Positions 52,297-62,361 of a stretch of DNA of 64,000 bases are shown here, one piece after another. The stretch is from the NCBI GenBank assembly GCA_041740995.1, contig JBGSKY010000094.1, positions 1 to 64,000 of the forward strand. The letters run 5' to 3'. The notes under the pieces are model-generated. The model ran no database searches. It was not told the origin of the DNA and worked only from the letters and a program-made list of their open reading frames with translations. The translations under genes and the position numbers were made by a program. The stretch is from JBGSKY01 sp041740995 (GTDB lineage: Bacteria > Planctomycetota > Planctomycetia > Pirellulales > Pirellulaceae). Each line of letters begins with the position of its first letter. The first letter of the stretch is position 1.

Positions 52297-54882
52297 TTAG
52301 TGTTGAAACAAAAATTCGCGACTGCTCATCAAGCTCCAATACAGATCCTCTACATTGGCTCTCAAACCTGCCTCGTCATCAAATTGACCAATTTCTGCGA
52401 CCAGCAGATCGCGTTCATGTTCGGTTGGCTGGCGAGCAAGGCAGCGCATATAAGCGGAGTCTACCATACTGCGATAGTCTGACTTGTATGTCTCAATGAC
52501 CTGAGTCACTATGCTCTGGGATGCCGACAACTTTTCGTTGATTGTCTCACCGTTGTTAATATTCAAAACTTGGACCACGCTTGGCTCGTTGCTGCGTTCA
52601 CATTCGCAAACGATTCGACGTTGATTGCGACCGAAAGTTCGCAAAAACTTATTCTCGATTGCACTATCATAAAGTTGAATAGCGCGGGTTCCTTCAGGAT
52701 AAAAATCGACTTTCCGGCGATCGTTGCCTGGAAATTCTACTTGAGTGAAGGCTGAATCGACTTTCGATACCTGGACCACGCAATCATGCAAAACCTCGGC
52801 CATCAGTCTGCGAGGATAATAGTGAGAAAAGTGAAGCGTGTCTTTTGCATTGTTTAAATTTGTTTGGCTGCTGAGCTGATAGGTTTCGGACTGTAAAATA
52901 AAGCGAATCAATGACTTTAGGTCATAGTCGTTCTCGACGAGGAAGTTGGTCAAAACTGCCATTAGCTCAGGGTTGCTTTCTGGGTTGCTCTCCCGCATAT
53001 CATCAACCGAGTTCACGATTCCGACGCCAAAGAATGCGTGCCATACTCGGTTGCAAATTGCTCGCGTGAAGTACGGGTTGTCGGGCGAAGTCATCCATTT
53101 CGCCAATGCTATTCGCCGGTCCGAAGGGTCATCAATATCAAGTGGCTCTGCATCCAAAGGGGCGGGTATTTGCGGCTTGCCCTTGTTAGGTTGAATCAAA
53201 TCTCCTCTATCCAGGACCAAGACCGTTCGTTTGGCATCACCATTACGAGTTTCGCCAGCCCAGCCTTTGGCTCTCACGCGGGCAAACATATTTGCCATCG
53301 CGTAATACTGATCATTGGTCCATTTTTCCAGCGGATGGTTGTGACACTTGGCACATCCAATCGATAGTCCCAAAAATGCCTGGCATGCGTTTTCCGTCAT
53401 TCCTTCGGGATCTTGATTTAGCGCATAAAAGTTCGTCGCACCATTTTCAAAAGCGTCGCCGGTTGCCGTTAGGATCTCGGTCGCGAACTGGTCCCATGGC
53501 GTATCTTTTTCAACATGATCGTGAATCCATTGATAGTACGCTTTGACGCCGTCGACTTGAAGTATCGCACCGTTAAGCATGAAAAGATCGCACCATCGAT
53601 ACGTCCAGTAGTCGACATATTCCGGTCGATTCAATAAGTGCTCAATCAGCATATTTCGCTTGCCAGGTGCTGTCGCGTTTACGAATTGCGTAACTTCTTC
53701 CGATGTTGGCAAGAGCCCGATCGTATCGAGGTAGACGCGTCGGATAAATTCGGAATCAGTGCAACGTTTTGATGGCGCAAGATTCAGTTGCGTCAGCTTT
53801 CGAACCACCGCTTCATCAATCGCATTTGCTTTAACTAGATTATCAAATGCGTCACTTGGAATGCCATCGCTGAACGGTACTGAAATTCGGGCATTTTGGA
53901 TGCGGCTGGAAAACCAAACCGAGATGGAAGACTGGCCATTTCCAATCATCTCCGCTACGCCATTCTCTCCGACCGTTGCCACAGATTCGTCTGTTGATGA
54001 GAACTTGGCCCAGTCGGTAACATCCTCAAAGCGGCCGTTGGAATATTCGGCGACCACGCTGATTGGTTGTTTATCGCCGATGGCTAACCGCACGTCCGGC
54101 GGATAGACATGAAGATTCAGCAAGGTTGGCTGTTCCATTTCTTCACCAGCAGCTCCTTGGCGAATCCAATCGGCGATCACGCGATAACCTTCACTGTCAG
54201 TTGGCAAACGCAAGCCGCCTTTGTGGGCGACCATTGAGGATGGTTTAAGCAACAGTAACGAGCGGGCTGGCATGATTTGGTCGACTCGCCGACTTCGATC
54301 CTCACGAGTTATCGCGAAATGATCTGCGATTGGATCGTAGCCACGAAGTGACAATCGAAAGCCGCCCTTGCCAGCCAACGCCCCATGGCAAGCACCCATA
54401 TTGCAGCTTGCTTTGGCAAGTACTGCTTGAACGTGATTGTTGAACTCGAACTGCTTTTCTAACTTTGATTGTTGGACGTCAACCACAATCTTGGCAGTCT
54501 GTGATCGGCCAGTCTCATCAGTCCACCGAGCGCCGATCTGCGTCTGGCCATCATTAACAGCGATCACTTTACGATCGACGACGTGGGCAATCTGTGCATC
54601 ATCTGAAAACCATTCCACATCTGCATCGATCACTCCGCCGACGACCTTAATGTCATCGATATGTTGCAGTAAGACTCGGGCGGAATCTCCCTTATTGAAG
54701 AGCTTAATTTTTGACGGGTAGATGATGCCACTTGATTGAGAGGTTGATTGGTCACTGTCGGACGCTGCGGACTTGGTCACCATCGATGACCAAATGATTA
54801 GGAACGACACTAACGTGAGGAGAGGCACGTCAGTGTTATGAGATTTACGATATTTGCAATTCAAGAGTAACTCGCTTTTCAT
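52297..54882 (-). CDS. PSCyt1/DUF1549/DUF1553 protein with bacterial Ig-like domains
   Basis: 861 aa. A signal segment (LLTLVSFLIIWSSM) is followed by an Ig-like (BIG2-type) domain with VEWFSDDAQIAHVVDRKVIA. The haem-type motif CNMGACHGALAGKGGFRLSL follows, where CxxxxCH replaces CxxCH. A second Ig-like domain (about 265-345, PISVVAEYSNGRFEDVTDWA), DUF1549 (about 370-560, with CAKCHNHPLEKWT) and DUF1553 (about 590-850, with FTRAICNRVWHAFFGVG) complete it. Typical planctomycete architecture. The function is unknown but probably involves haem in the periplasm. It lies 77 bp downstream of a DUF1501 gene, its usual partner, though in the reverse order of the other two pairs. Confidence 0.9.
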   Translation of the reverse strand: MKSELLLNCKYRKSHNTDVPLLTLVSFLIIWSSMVTKSAASDSDQSTSQSSGIIYPSKIKLFNKGDSARVLLQHIDDIKVVGGVIDADVEWFSDDAQIAHVVDRKVIAVNDGQTQIGARWTDETGRSQTAKIVVDVQQSKLEKQFEFNNHVQAVLAKASCNMGACHGALAGKGGFRLSLRGYDPIADHFAITREDRSRRVDQIMPARSLLLLKPSSMVAHKGGLRLPTDSEGYRVIADWIRQGAAGEEMEQPTLLNLHVYPPDVRLAIGDKQPISVVAEYSNGRFEDVTDWAKFSSTDESVATVGENGVAEMIGNGQSSISVWFSSRIQNARISVPFSDGIPSDAFDNLVKANAIDEAVVRKLTQLNLAPSKRCTDSEFIRRVYLDTIGLLPTSEEVTQFVNATAPGKRNMLIEHLLNRPEYVDYWTYRWCDLFMLNGAILQVDGVKAYYQWIHDHVEKDTPWDQFATEILTATGDAFENGATNFYALNQDPEGMTENACQAFLGLSIGCAKCHNHPLEKWTNDQYYAMANMFARVRAKGWAGETRNGDAKRTVLVLDRGDLIQPNKGKPQIPAPLDAEPLDIDDPSDRRIALAKWMTSPDNPYFTRAICNRVWHAFFGVGIVNSVDDMRESNPESNPELMAVLTNFLVENDYDLKSLIRFILQSETYQLSSQTNLNNAKDTLHFSHYYPRRLMAEVLHDCVVQVSKVDSAFTQVEFPGNDRRKVDFYPEGTRAIQLYDSAIENKFLRTFGRNQRRIVCECERSNEPSVVQVLNINNGETINEKLSASQSIVTQVIETYKSDYRSMVDSAYMRCLARQPTEHERDLLVAEIGQFDDEAGLRANVEDLYWSLMSSREFLFQH

Positions 54883-54959
54883 CGATCTAATTTGATAAAA
54901 ATCTCTCGTTCGTCCGATGCCGCTATTGAGTTGCGCAAAACGATAAAACGCATTGTTTG

Positions 54960-56336
54960 TTAGAACAATTCGTAAATCGGTTTGAATCCTGAATCGACCA
55001 AAGGAAACGGTCTTCCATTGGGACCAGGCAGCATGGATTCGGTATTCAGACCCAAGGCATGCATAATCGTTGCAACGACATCAGGCGGTTCCGTTGGGCG
55101 ATCGACGGGAACGCCAGCAATTGGATCGCTTGCGCCAATCGCTCGGCCACCTTGTACACCGCCGCCAGCGAAGTAGACGCTAAAGCATTGTGGCCAGTGG
55201 TCACGCCCTCCAGCGGGGTTCACTTTTGGAGTGCGACCAAATTCGGCGAGATTGCAAACAAGTGTATCGTCAAGCATCCCAAGCCGAACCAAATCCTCAA
55301 TCAAGGCCGAATAAGCTTGGTCATACATCGGCGCTACGATCCGCTTCATGCCTTCCACCGAAGTGAACGGCTTGCTTCCGTGGATGTCCCAGGTGATTTC
55401 GTCGAACACGGTGAGAAAGGTGTTGATGGTCACAAATCGCACGCCTGCTTGGACCAATCGCCGCGCCAACAAGCAACATTGACCGAATCGGTTTACACCG
55501 TAACGTTCACGGACTGACGGCGGTTCCTTCGATAGATCAAAAGCGTCACGTGCCTCGGGGCTGGTCATTAATCGATAGGCAGAGGCGAAATTGTCGTTCA
55601 TCAGTTTCGCTGATTCGCTATTCTCAAAATTGCTGACAGTCGAATCGACTATTTCTCGCATCCGTCGTCGTCGCTCTAGTCGGACTGTTCCGATCGAATC
55701 GGGGGGCAGCAGATCAGGAACCTTGAAATCGGGTTTCGACGGATCAGCCATCAAAGAAAATGGATCATAAGTTTTGCCTAAAAATCCACCCGCTTGACCG
55801 TTGGGCAGATTTCCACCGCCACGCCCCATAGTCTCTGGAAGAACCACGTGGGCAGGCAAATCGCCACGTCGGCCAAGTCGGAAATCGACGACGGAGCCGA
55901 CGTGCGGAGTATTCACGCCGCCTGCAAATTGACGTCCTGTTTGCATGATCTGCCAACCGCTATCGTGGACTGCTGCGCCGCGATGAAAGCATGACCTAAC
56001 AATCGAGAACTTGTCGGCGATTGCCGCGTGCATAGGCAAAATTTCGGAGATCTGAAAATCGGCACCTTTGGTTGAAATCGGTTTAAAAGGTCCGCGGATC
56101 TCCGCCGGAGCTTCGGGCTTCATGTCGAAGGTGTCAAGCTGGCTTGGGGCACCTAAATTGAAAATCAAAATTGCCGATTTATTATCCTTCGACTTGTCGA
56201 TCATGCCGGCCTCTTTAGCCGCAAGATATTTCGGCAACGTCAAGCCGATTGCCGAAAGCGCGCCTGCATGTAGAAAGTCGCGACGCACGGTGCCGTTGCA
56301 ACAATGTGAGGACGCGTTGGAAATAAAGTCAAACAT
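54960..56336 (-). CDS. DUF1501 family protein
   Basis: 458 aa from the ATG at 56334-56336. An upstream in-frame start (56555) would add 73 residues that hide the twin-arginine leader (VRRDFLHAGALSAIGLTLP). Family blocks: ILIFNLGAPSQLDTFDMKP, MGRGGGNLPNGQAGGFLGKT, INTFLTVFDEITWDIHG, LVCNLAEFGRTPKVNPAGGR and VYFAGGGVQGGRAIGASD. It is an exported protein of the alkaline phosphatase superfamily without a formylglycine motif. It precedes the DUF1549 gene in the same minus-strand operon and is divergent from the DUF1549 gene at 56603. Confidence 0.9.
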   Translation of the reverse strand: MFDFISNASSHCCNGTVRRDFLHAGALSAIGLTLPKYLAAKEAGMIDKSKDNKSAILIFNLGAPSQLDTFDMKPEAPAEIRGPFKPISTKGADFQISEILPMHAAIADKFSIVRSCFHRGAAVHDSGWQIMQTGRQFAGGVNTPHVGSVVDFRLGRRGDLPAHVVLPETMGRGGGNLPNGQAGGFLGKTYDPFSLMADPSKPDFKVPDLLPPDSIGTVRLERRRRMREIVDSTVSNFENSESAKLMNDNFASAYRLMTSPEARDAFDLSKEPPSVRERYGVNRFGQCCLLARRLVQAGVRFVTINTFLTVFDEITWDIHGSKPFTSVEGMKRIVAPMYDQAYSALIEDLVRLGMLDDTLVCNLAEFGRTPKVNPAGGRDHWPQCFSVYFAGGGVQGGRAIGASDPIAGVPVDRPTEPPDVVATIMHALGLNTESMLPGPNGRPFPLVDSGFKPIYELF

Positions 56337-56602
56337 GGCGGCTTTCAGCGAATGGAAAACACCGACGAGAATTGGCTTGCGGTGGCAAAAGATTGCGTTA
56401 AAGCGGGTTTGTGGTAGGCTATGGCAGTATATCACAGCACCACAGCAGCAACAACTTACAGCCAAAGTTCCGCTCAATGGCTGATGTCGATCCCACCCTC
56501 CTGCAATCAACCGTGACATTTCGAGTTTTGGAACGGTCCTCATCGTCCCTTTCAAAATCTTGAAAATCGCGGTTCCTTCCGCAAAACTTTTTCTAAGACG
56601 CT

Positions 56603-59068
56603 ATGAATCGCACTTGCCTTGTTCTAGCAATTTGGATTGCAGCCACAGACATCTTTTGTGTAGCGGCGTCTTGTGTTGCCGAATCTACCAACGCAGTTTC
56701 CATTGATTTCAATCGACAAGTCCGTCCACTTTTGGCCAAGCATTGCTACGCTTGTCACGGCGGGGACGTCGCCGAGTCAGGCTTGCGATTTGATTTGCGC
56801 GAATCGACGATCGCCGAAGCCGACAGCGGGCTGACGGCAATCAAGCCAGGCGATCCATCGGCTAGCGAGATGTTGCGGCGAATCCAATCACATGAAGATT
56901 TCGAGCAAATGCCGCCCGAAGGTAAAAGGCTGGACGAATCAAGCATCGAAATACTTCGTCAGTGGATCAGCGAAGGTGCCGAGTACACGCCGCATTGGTC
57001 GTTCCAACCGATCAAGCGTCCGATGGTTCCGATGCCAAAGCAAGTCGCTTGGATGCGAAACCCAATCGATGGATTCATTCTCAGCCGCTTGGAAGATGCC
57101 CAGCTTGAACCCAACAAAGCCGCCGATCCGCGATTGCTTTTGCGAAGGCTTAGCTACGATCTGATTGGGTTGCCACCGAGTTATGCAGCAGTAGAAGAAT
57201 TCGTCGCTGCATCAAGTGACCCGATGACCTACGATCAAGCTTACGAAGCAAACGTTGAGCAATTGCTGGCCGATCCAGGCTTCGGTGAACGTTGGGGGCG
57301 ACATTGGTTGGATGTTGTTCGTTATGCAGAAACAAACAGTTTCGAACGAGATCATGCAAAGCCTAACGCATGGCGATATCGCGATTATGTCATCGACGCA
57401 CTTAATAGTGATAAACCTTATGACCAGTTTATTCGCGAGCAACTCGCTGGAGATGAGTTAGCCGATGGCAACAACGAAAGCTTGATTGCGACAGGATACT
57501 ACCGACTTGGGATTTGGGATGATGAACCCGCCGATCCCGAGCAAGCGAGATTTGATGAGTTCGATGACTTGGTGACCGTGACCAGCCAAGGCTTTCTTGG
57601 TTTGACACTCAATTGCGCTCGTTGCCACGATCACAAAATCGATCCGATCAAACAACAAGACTATTACGCGATGGTAGCTTTCTTCCGTGATGTGACTAGT
57701 TACGGCGAACGAACCGACGAACTCAGCAATAGCCAAATCGATTTATCAGGTAACGATACTGTCGCTCAGCGGGCGAAAATAAAGAATGAAATCGCGACTA
57801 TCAAATCGCAACGAAAAACTATAGAGCAATCTGGTATTGCCAAAATGGACGGCGAAGATCAACGCGCGACCGAAGGAGAAAAACGCAAAGAAGTGCTCGA
57901 CGCAAAACTGCTGAGGTATCTTGAGCCCGATCAAATCTCAGAATACCAATCGCTTCACGAGAAGATCCGTCAACTGCAATCGAAGGAACGAGATTTACCG
58001 CCAGCGGATTTGACTTTAGGGCTCGCCAAATGCCTCGCGGAACCGCCAGAAACTTTTAAACTCTTACGAGGCAGTCCTCACGCACCGGGCGATAAAGTCG
58101 AACCTTCTTTTATAAGCTTGCTTGACGATGCCGAAAATCAATATGAACCGGAAATCGTGCGCACCGAACGTTCTGCCGGACGCCGTCGCGAGCTAGCCAA
58201 TTGGATTGCGTCGGAGAAGAATTGGTTTACTGCTCGTGTGATCGTTAATCGTTTGTGGCAACATCATTTCGGTCGCGGAATTGTTCGATCAAGCAACAAT
58301 TTTGGTCAGCTCGGTGACATCCCGACACATCCGGAATTGTTAGATTATTTAGCCAGCGAGTTGATTCGATACGAATGGAATTTAAAGCCGATCCATCGCT
58401 TGATTTTAACGAGCCAAACGTACCGCATGGCCAGCATCGATCAGGCTGCTGGATTGGCCAGCGATCCACGAAACGATTTGTTTTGGCGATATGACCCGCG
58501 TCGTTTGTCTGCCGAAGAGTTACGCGACACGATGCTTGCCACCAATGCTCAGATAGACCATCGCTTCGGAGGCCCCAGCGTTTTTCCGGAGATCTCCGAT
58601 GAAGTGAAAGCAGGGCAATCTCGACCAGGCGAGGGTTGGGGTACCTCTAGCGCTGCGGACAAGGCCCGACGAAGTGTGTACATCTTTATCAAGCGATCGT
58701 TAGTCCCGCCCGAGCTTTCAGTCTTCGATTTCCCTGAAACCGATGGCACTTGCGAAGCTCGATTCTTGACGACTCAAGCCGCTCAAGCCTTAAACTTGCT
58801 CAACGGTAGTTTTTCAAGACAATCGGCCACGAAACTTGCAGAACTGACTTATCGAGAATTCGTGATCGATGATGTTGCTTCAGTGCAGACGCTGGTTAGC
58901 GATATTATACCAAGGGTTTACCAGCGTCCGGCGAACTCGTTTGATCTAGAGCATGCTTTAGACTTGCTAACAACACTTGATCGTAAGCACAATCTGCAGG
59001 GTATTAACGCGTGGCAAGCGTACTGTTTGGTAATGTTGAACACGAACGAATTTATCTATTTGGACTAG
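56603..59068 (+). CDS. Planctomycete cytochrome c (PSCyt1)/DUF1549/DUF1553 protein
   Basis: 821 aa. Signal peptide, then PSCyt1 domain (about 35-130) with RPLLAKHCYACHGGDVAESG and QMPPEGKRLDESSIEILRQW. The DUF1549 domain (about 150-360) has FGERWGRHWLDVVRYAETNS, ARCHDHKIDPIKQQDYYAMV. A coiled-coil stretch (about 390-480) is followed by DUF1553 (about 530-800) with NRLWQHHFGRGIVRSSNNFG and RRLSAEELRDTML. Two CxxCH motifs are present, consistent with haem attachment in the periplasm. It pairs with the DUF1501 gene 9 bp downstream and is the canonical long form of the family. Confidence 0.93.
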   Translation: MNRTCLVLAIWIAATDIFCVAASCVAESTNAVSIDFNRQVRPLLAKHCYACHGGDVAESGLRFDLRESTIAEADSGLTAIKPGDPSASEMLRRIQSHEDFEQMPPEGKRLDESSIEILRQWISEGAEYTPHWSFQPIKRPMVPMPKQVAWMRNPIDGFILSRLEDAQLEPNKAADPRLLLRRLSYDLIGLPPSYAAVEEFVAASSDPMTYDQAYEANVEQLLADPGFGERWGRHWLDVVRYAETNSFERDHAKPNAWRYRDYVIDALNSDKPYDQFIREQLAGDELADGNNESLIATGYYRLGIWDDEPADPEQARFDEFDDLVTVTSQGFLGLTLNCARCHDHKIDPIKQQDYYAMVAFFRDVTSYGERTDELSNSQIDLSGNDTVAQRAKIKNEIATIKSQRKTIEQSGIAKMDGEDQRATEGEKRKEVLDAKLLRYLEPDQISEYQSLHEKIRQLQSKERDLPPADLTLGLAKCLAEPPETFKLLRGSPHAPGDKVEPSFISLLDDAENQYEPEIVRTERSAGRRRELANWIASEKNWFTARVIVNRLWQHHFGRGIVRSSNNFGQLGDIPTHPELLDYLASELIRYEWNLKPIHRLILTSQTYRMASIDQAAGLASDPRNDLFWRYDPRRLSAEELRDTMLATNAQIDHRFGGPSVFPEISDEVKAGQSRPGEGWGTSSAADKARRSVYIFIKRSLVPPELSVFDFPETDGTCEARFLTTQAAQALNLLNGSFSRQSATKLAELTYREFVIDDVASVQTLVSDIIPRVYQRPANSFDLEHALDLLTTLDRKHNLQGINAWQAYCLVMLNTNEFIYLD

Positions 59069-59077
59069 GCAGTTAAA

Positions 59078-60514
59078 ATGACGAACTCAAACTTCTGCGG
59101 TCGCACGCGAAGAGAATTTCTCTGGCAAGGTGGGCTTGGATTCGGCTCGTTGGCGCTTAGTTCAATGTTGGCAAGTGATCGCGCAGCTGCATCGCCAAAA
59201 GCAAGTAACCCGATGGCTGCGAAGTTACCGATGTTTCCAGGCAAGGCCAAGTCGGTCATCTTCTTGTTCATGTACGGTGGACCAAGTCACATCGACACGT
59301 TTGATTACAAGCCTTCAATGATTGGAATGGATGGCAAAACTATCGAAGTGAAAACGTTTGGTCGCGGCGGCCATAAGAATGAGGGCCGAATCGTTGAGCC
59401 GCGTTGGAAATTTAAACAGTATGGCGAATGCGGCAAATGGGTCAGCGACCTCTTTCCAAACGTCGGAAGCTGCGTCGATGATATCGCCTTCGTCCACAGC
59501 ATGACGGCTGACTCACCAATACACGGCTCGGCCATGTTGATGATGAATTCCGGAAAGATCCTCTCCGGGGCACCGTCTTTAGGGTCATGGCTGACGTATG
59601 GTTTAGGTAGCGAGAATGAAAATCTACCCGGATATGTGGTAATGCTCGATCCGACAGGTGGACCTATTAGCGGCGCAAAAAATTGGTCCAGCGGCTATAT
59701 GCCAGCGAGCTATCAAGGGACAATTCTGCGTACTAACGGCTCGCCAATTCTTGACCTGCAACCGCCCCAAGGGATGTCGCGAGAAATGCAACGCGACTTG
59801 ATAGATTCGATACAACAAGCGAACACTGAGCATGCACAATCGCGCACGAGTAACACCGAATTGTCAGCTCGAATTGCATCTTATGAGTTAGCTTATCGAA
59901 TGCAAGCTTCAGCGCCCGAGTTGGTTAATTTTGCCGAAGAATCCTCCGAAACGTTAGATTTGTACGGTGTTAACGAGGATCGTACCGCAGACTTCGGCAA
60001 GCGTTGCTTGATTGCCCGAAGGATGGTTGAGCGGGGCGTGCGGTTTATCCAGTTATACTCCGGTGGTGCACACAGTGATGATAACTGGGACGCGCATGGC
60101 AACTTGGAAGTCAACCACAACAAGCATGCCGGCGCAACGGACAAACCGGTCGCCGGGTTGCTAAAAGATCTTAAGCGACGCGGGTTGTTGGACGAAACGC
60201 TAGTGATTTGGGGCGGTGAGTTTGGGCGTCAACCGACCGCTGAGTACGCCCTGGGCAGCGGTCGCGATCATAACTCCTACGGATTCACGATGTGGATGGC
60301 AGGCGGCGGCATCAAAGGCGGTCAAAGCGTTGGAGGAACTGACGAACTGGGAGCGGTGGCGGTCGAAGATCCACTACACGTTAAAAATTTGCACGCAACG
60401 ATGTTGAACCAGTGCGGACTGAAGCCAAATGAGCTATCGTACTTTTTCAGTGGGCTGGATCAAAAATTGGTCGGCGTTGAACACGTCGAACCAATCCATC
60501 AAATCATCGCGTAA
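59078..60514 (+). CDS. DUF1501 family protein
   Basis: 478 aa. Twin-arginine-like leader (CGRTRREFLWQGGLGFGSLA). Motifs: SVIFLFMYGGPSHIDTFDYK, HSMTADSPIHGSAMLMMNSG, YSGGAHSDDNWDAHGNLEVN, TLVIWGGEFGRQPTAEYALG and MWMAGGGIKGGQSVGGTDEL, with LHATMLNQCGL near the end. It follows the PSCyt1/DUF1549 gene by 9 bp and is translated from the same message. The three DUF1501 proteins in this window share only the family motifs and are not recent duplicates. Confidence 0.93.
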   Translation: MTNSNFCGRTRREFLWQGGLGFGSLALSSMLASDRAAASPKASNPMAAKLPMFPGKAKSVIFLFMYGGPSHIDTFDYKPSMIGMDGKTIEVKTFGRGGHKNEGRIVEPRWKFKQYGECGKWVSDLFPNVGSCVDDIAFVHSMTADSPIHGSAMLMMNSGKILSGAPSLGSWLTYGLGSENENLPGYVVMLDPTGGPISGAKNWSSGYMPASYQGTILRTNGSPILDLQPPQGMSREMQRDLIDSIQQANTEHAQSRTSNTELSARIASYELAYRMQASAPELVNFAEESSETLDLYGVNEDRTADFGKRCLIARRMVERGVRFIQLYSGGAHSDDNWDAHGNLEVNHNKHAGATDKPVAGLLKDLKRRGLLDETLVIWGGEFGRQPTAEYALGSGRDHNSYGFTMWMAGGGIKGGQSVGGTDELGAVAVEDPLHVKNLHATMLNQCGLKPNELSYFFSGLDQKLVGVEHVEPIHQIIA

Positions 60515-60574
60515 CGGACGACACGACCGCTAACCGAATTACTAAAAAGTTCTCTCGTTGCTAGAAACACAAAC

Positions 60575-61309
60575 ATGAATCGACAACTGTCAATAATCGC
60601 AATGCTTCTTTCAATCGTTTCGCTGACTGCGTTCGCACCAGCCAAAGAGTCAAGCTTCCCAGCTATCACTCCAGAAGTGCAAACTGCAGAATGGGCGGTG
60701 ACTTGGTGGATGCCAAGGCACGAGGCGAAATTGAAAGCCAAGCGGGAAGCAGGAAAGGTCGACCTGCTCTTTGTTGGTGACAGCATCACACAAGGCTGGG
60801 AGCAAGACGGAAAGGAAGTGTGGAACGAGTTCTATGCAAAACGCAACACCTTCAATCTTGGATTTTCTGGCGATCGAACTGAGCAAGTCTTATGGCGAAT
60901 TGAACACGAGGAATTTGACGATTTGCAGCCAAAAGCGATCGTGCTTCTGATTGGTACAAACAATACCGGACATCGACAAGATCCGGCGGAACAGACCGCT
61001 GAAGGTATTCGTCAAGTTGTAACCAAACTGCACGAAAAGATGCCCGCGGCCCACGTTCTGCTGCTGGCTATTTTTCCACGTGGGCAAAGTGCTGACGATC
61101 CGCTACGTCAGCTAAATAACAAGATTAACGCTGCGGTTAAGCCGATTGGCGAGCAAGACTATGTCACCTATTTAGACATTGGCGGAAAGTTCCTGCAAGA
61201 TGATGGAACGTTATCCGCAGAGGTCATGCCAGACTATTTGCACCTATCGCCATCAAGCTACAAGATCTGGGCTGAGGCGATAGAGCCTGAATTGGCAAAG
61301 CACTTTTAA
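60575..61309 (+). CDS. SGNH/GDSL hydrolase (PAF-acetylhydrolase-like)
   Basis: 244 aa, secreted (signal peptide, likely cleaved after AFA). The SGNH blocks are clear: DLLFVGDSITQGWEQDG (block I Ser), FNLGFSGDRTEQVLWRIEH (block II Gly), VLLIGTNNTGH (block III Asn) and the C-terminal MPDYLHLSPSSYKIWAEAI (Asp and His). The FSGDRTEQVLWR segment is typical of the platelet-activating factor acetylhydrolase IB-beta/gamma-like bacterial group. They hydrolyse acetyl or acyl esters, often from glycans. It follows DUF1501 by 60 bp and is probably in the same operon. Confidence 0.9.
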   Translation: MNRQLSIIAMLLSIVSLTAFAPAKESSFPAITPEVQTAEWAVTWWMPRHEAKLKAKREAGKVDLLFVGDSITQGWEQDGKEVWNEFYAKRNTFNLGFSGDRTEQVLWRIEHEEFDDLQPKAIVLLIGTNNTGHRQDPAEQTAEGIRQVVTKLHEKMPAAHVLLLAIFPRGQSADDPLRQLNNKINAAVKPIGEQDYVTYLDIGGKFLQDDGTLSAEVMPDYLHLSPSSYKIWAEAIEPELAKHF

Positions 61310-61347
61310 ACCAGATCCGTGGCAAGCAGCGCAATTCTTATCGTGAT

Positions 61348-61635
61348 CTATCGACCGATTGTTGGTGGATTGTTCAACAAGAAGTCGCGTGGCCCACGGG
61401 TGGTGTAATAAGGGTAGCCGACTTGAGCTCCCTGGACGCCCGAACCTGGTTGTTGTTGAGCGTAAGCAGCGTGATTGAGCGACGTTTGATAGTCGGTCCC
61501 GCCTCGTTGCCAGCCAATCGGTCCGGGACGGCAGCCATGTTGGCAAGGTCCGCAGTTGCGGCAAGTGTTGTGGCAACCAAGGCTGGCGACCGATCCAATA
61601 GCCAAAAACATCCAAACGGCAATATTACGATTCAT
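61348..61635 (-). CDS. Small cysteine-rich putative lipoprotein
   Basis: 95 aa from the ATG at 61633-61635. A short hydrophobic leader (NIAVWMFLAIGSVASLGC) ends in a lipobox-like SLGC. Then comes a cluster of cysteines (CHNTCRNCGPCQHGC), a glycine/glutamine-rich middle and a C-terminal motif YPYYTTRGPRDFLLNNPPTI. I recall similar endings from other planctomycete small proteins, but no function is known. Single gene, convergent with the SGNH hydrolase gene. Confidence 0.7.
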   Translation of the reverse strand: MNRNIAVWMFLAIGSVASLGCHNTCRNCGPCQHGCRPGPIGWQRGGTDYQTSLNHAAYAQQQPGSGVQGAQVGYPYYTTRGPRDFLLNNPPTIGR

Positions 61636-61965
61636 CGTCAATTCCTTAATTCAGCCTTCGCGGGTGTTGAATACGGCGGCAATAGGATTCGCTCGGAATA
61701 AGCGACATGCTTCCAATTCAGTGACCTGATCAGTATCGAAACGAACCGAGCCTGCTCATCGGGTAATTTCGATAAAACCGAATCAATTGGTGTTACCAGA
61801 AACAACACTTCCTGCGCAGCTTACCTAGCTTTGCGCCAATGAAGACTGAAATGAAAAAATTCGATAGTTCGTGCCAGCAAACTCAAAGCAATCATCACAA
61901 TCGGACGATATCAGGTAACAACAGCCAGTTCAGATCGATCGCTTTGCCCCACGACTTCCTCACCA
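61636..61965. other. 330-bp divergent intergenic region
   Basis: This region separates the small lipoprotein gene (minus) from the gene at 61966 (plus), so promoters for both are expected here. A plus-strand open frame beginning at 61839 overlaps the next gene in another frame and has no protein character. No RNA gene or repeat was recognised. Confidence 0.4.
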
Positions 61966-62358
61966 ATGCAGTTCTCGACTCTAGCTTTGACCACCGCCGC
62001 TGCCGGAATTGGCGGGCGATTGGCCGTTCAAGCTGGGGCTAGTGCATTGAATTTCGCAGAAGTGCTCGCGGACAAACTGACCGCTTCTTCCTCTGCTTCT
62101 GTTGATAGTCCGACTGCACCGTTAGATCAGCAAGCTGGTTTAGCATCGCAGGCCAATCAGTCCTCGGCCCTCGATTCGCTCAAAGACTTCTTGCGATCAA
62201 TTGGATTAGACTTCGAACAAGCCGTTCAATTGGATTTTGGCTCTGATCAACCAGTCGCCGTAAACGCAAGCTCGGTTCAGCCTTGGCAACGCACTGCGAT
62301 CGAAAGTTGGCTTGAGAAAAATCCAGAACAAGTCGATGCGATTCGAAACGCCGGTTAG
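61966..62358 (+). CDS. Hypothetical protein
   Basis: 130 aa. The N-terminus is mildly hydrophobic and alanine-rich (LALTTAAAGIGGRLAVQAGA). A serine-rich linker (about 38-65) leads to a compact C-terminal part: LKDFLRSIGLDFEQAVQLDF and WLEKNPEQVDAI. No family recognised. The frame ends 4 bp from the end of the convergent purC gene, and the composition looks coding. It may be a small regulatory or structural protein. Confidence 0.55.
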   Translation: MQFSTLALTTAAAGIGGRLAVQAGASALNFAEVLADKLTASSSASVDSPTAPLDQQAGLASQANQSSALDSLKDFLRSIGLDFEQAVQLDFGSDQPVAVNASSVQPWQRTAIESWLEKNPEQVDAIRNAG

Positions 62359-62361
62359 ACG

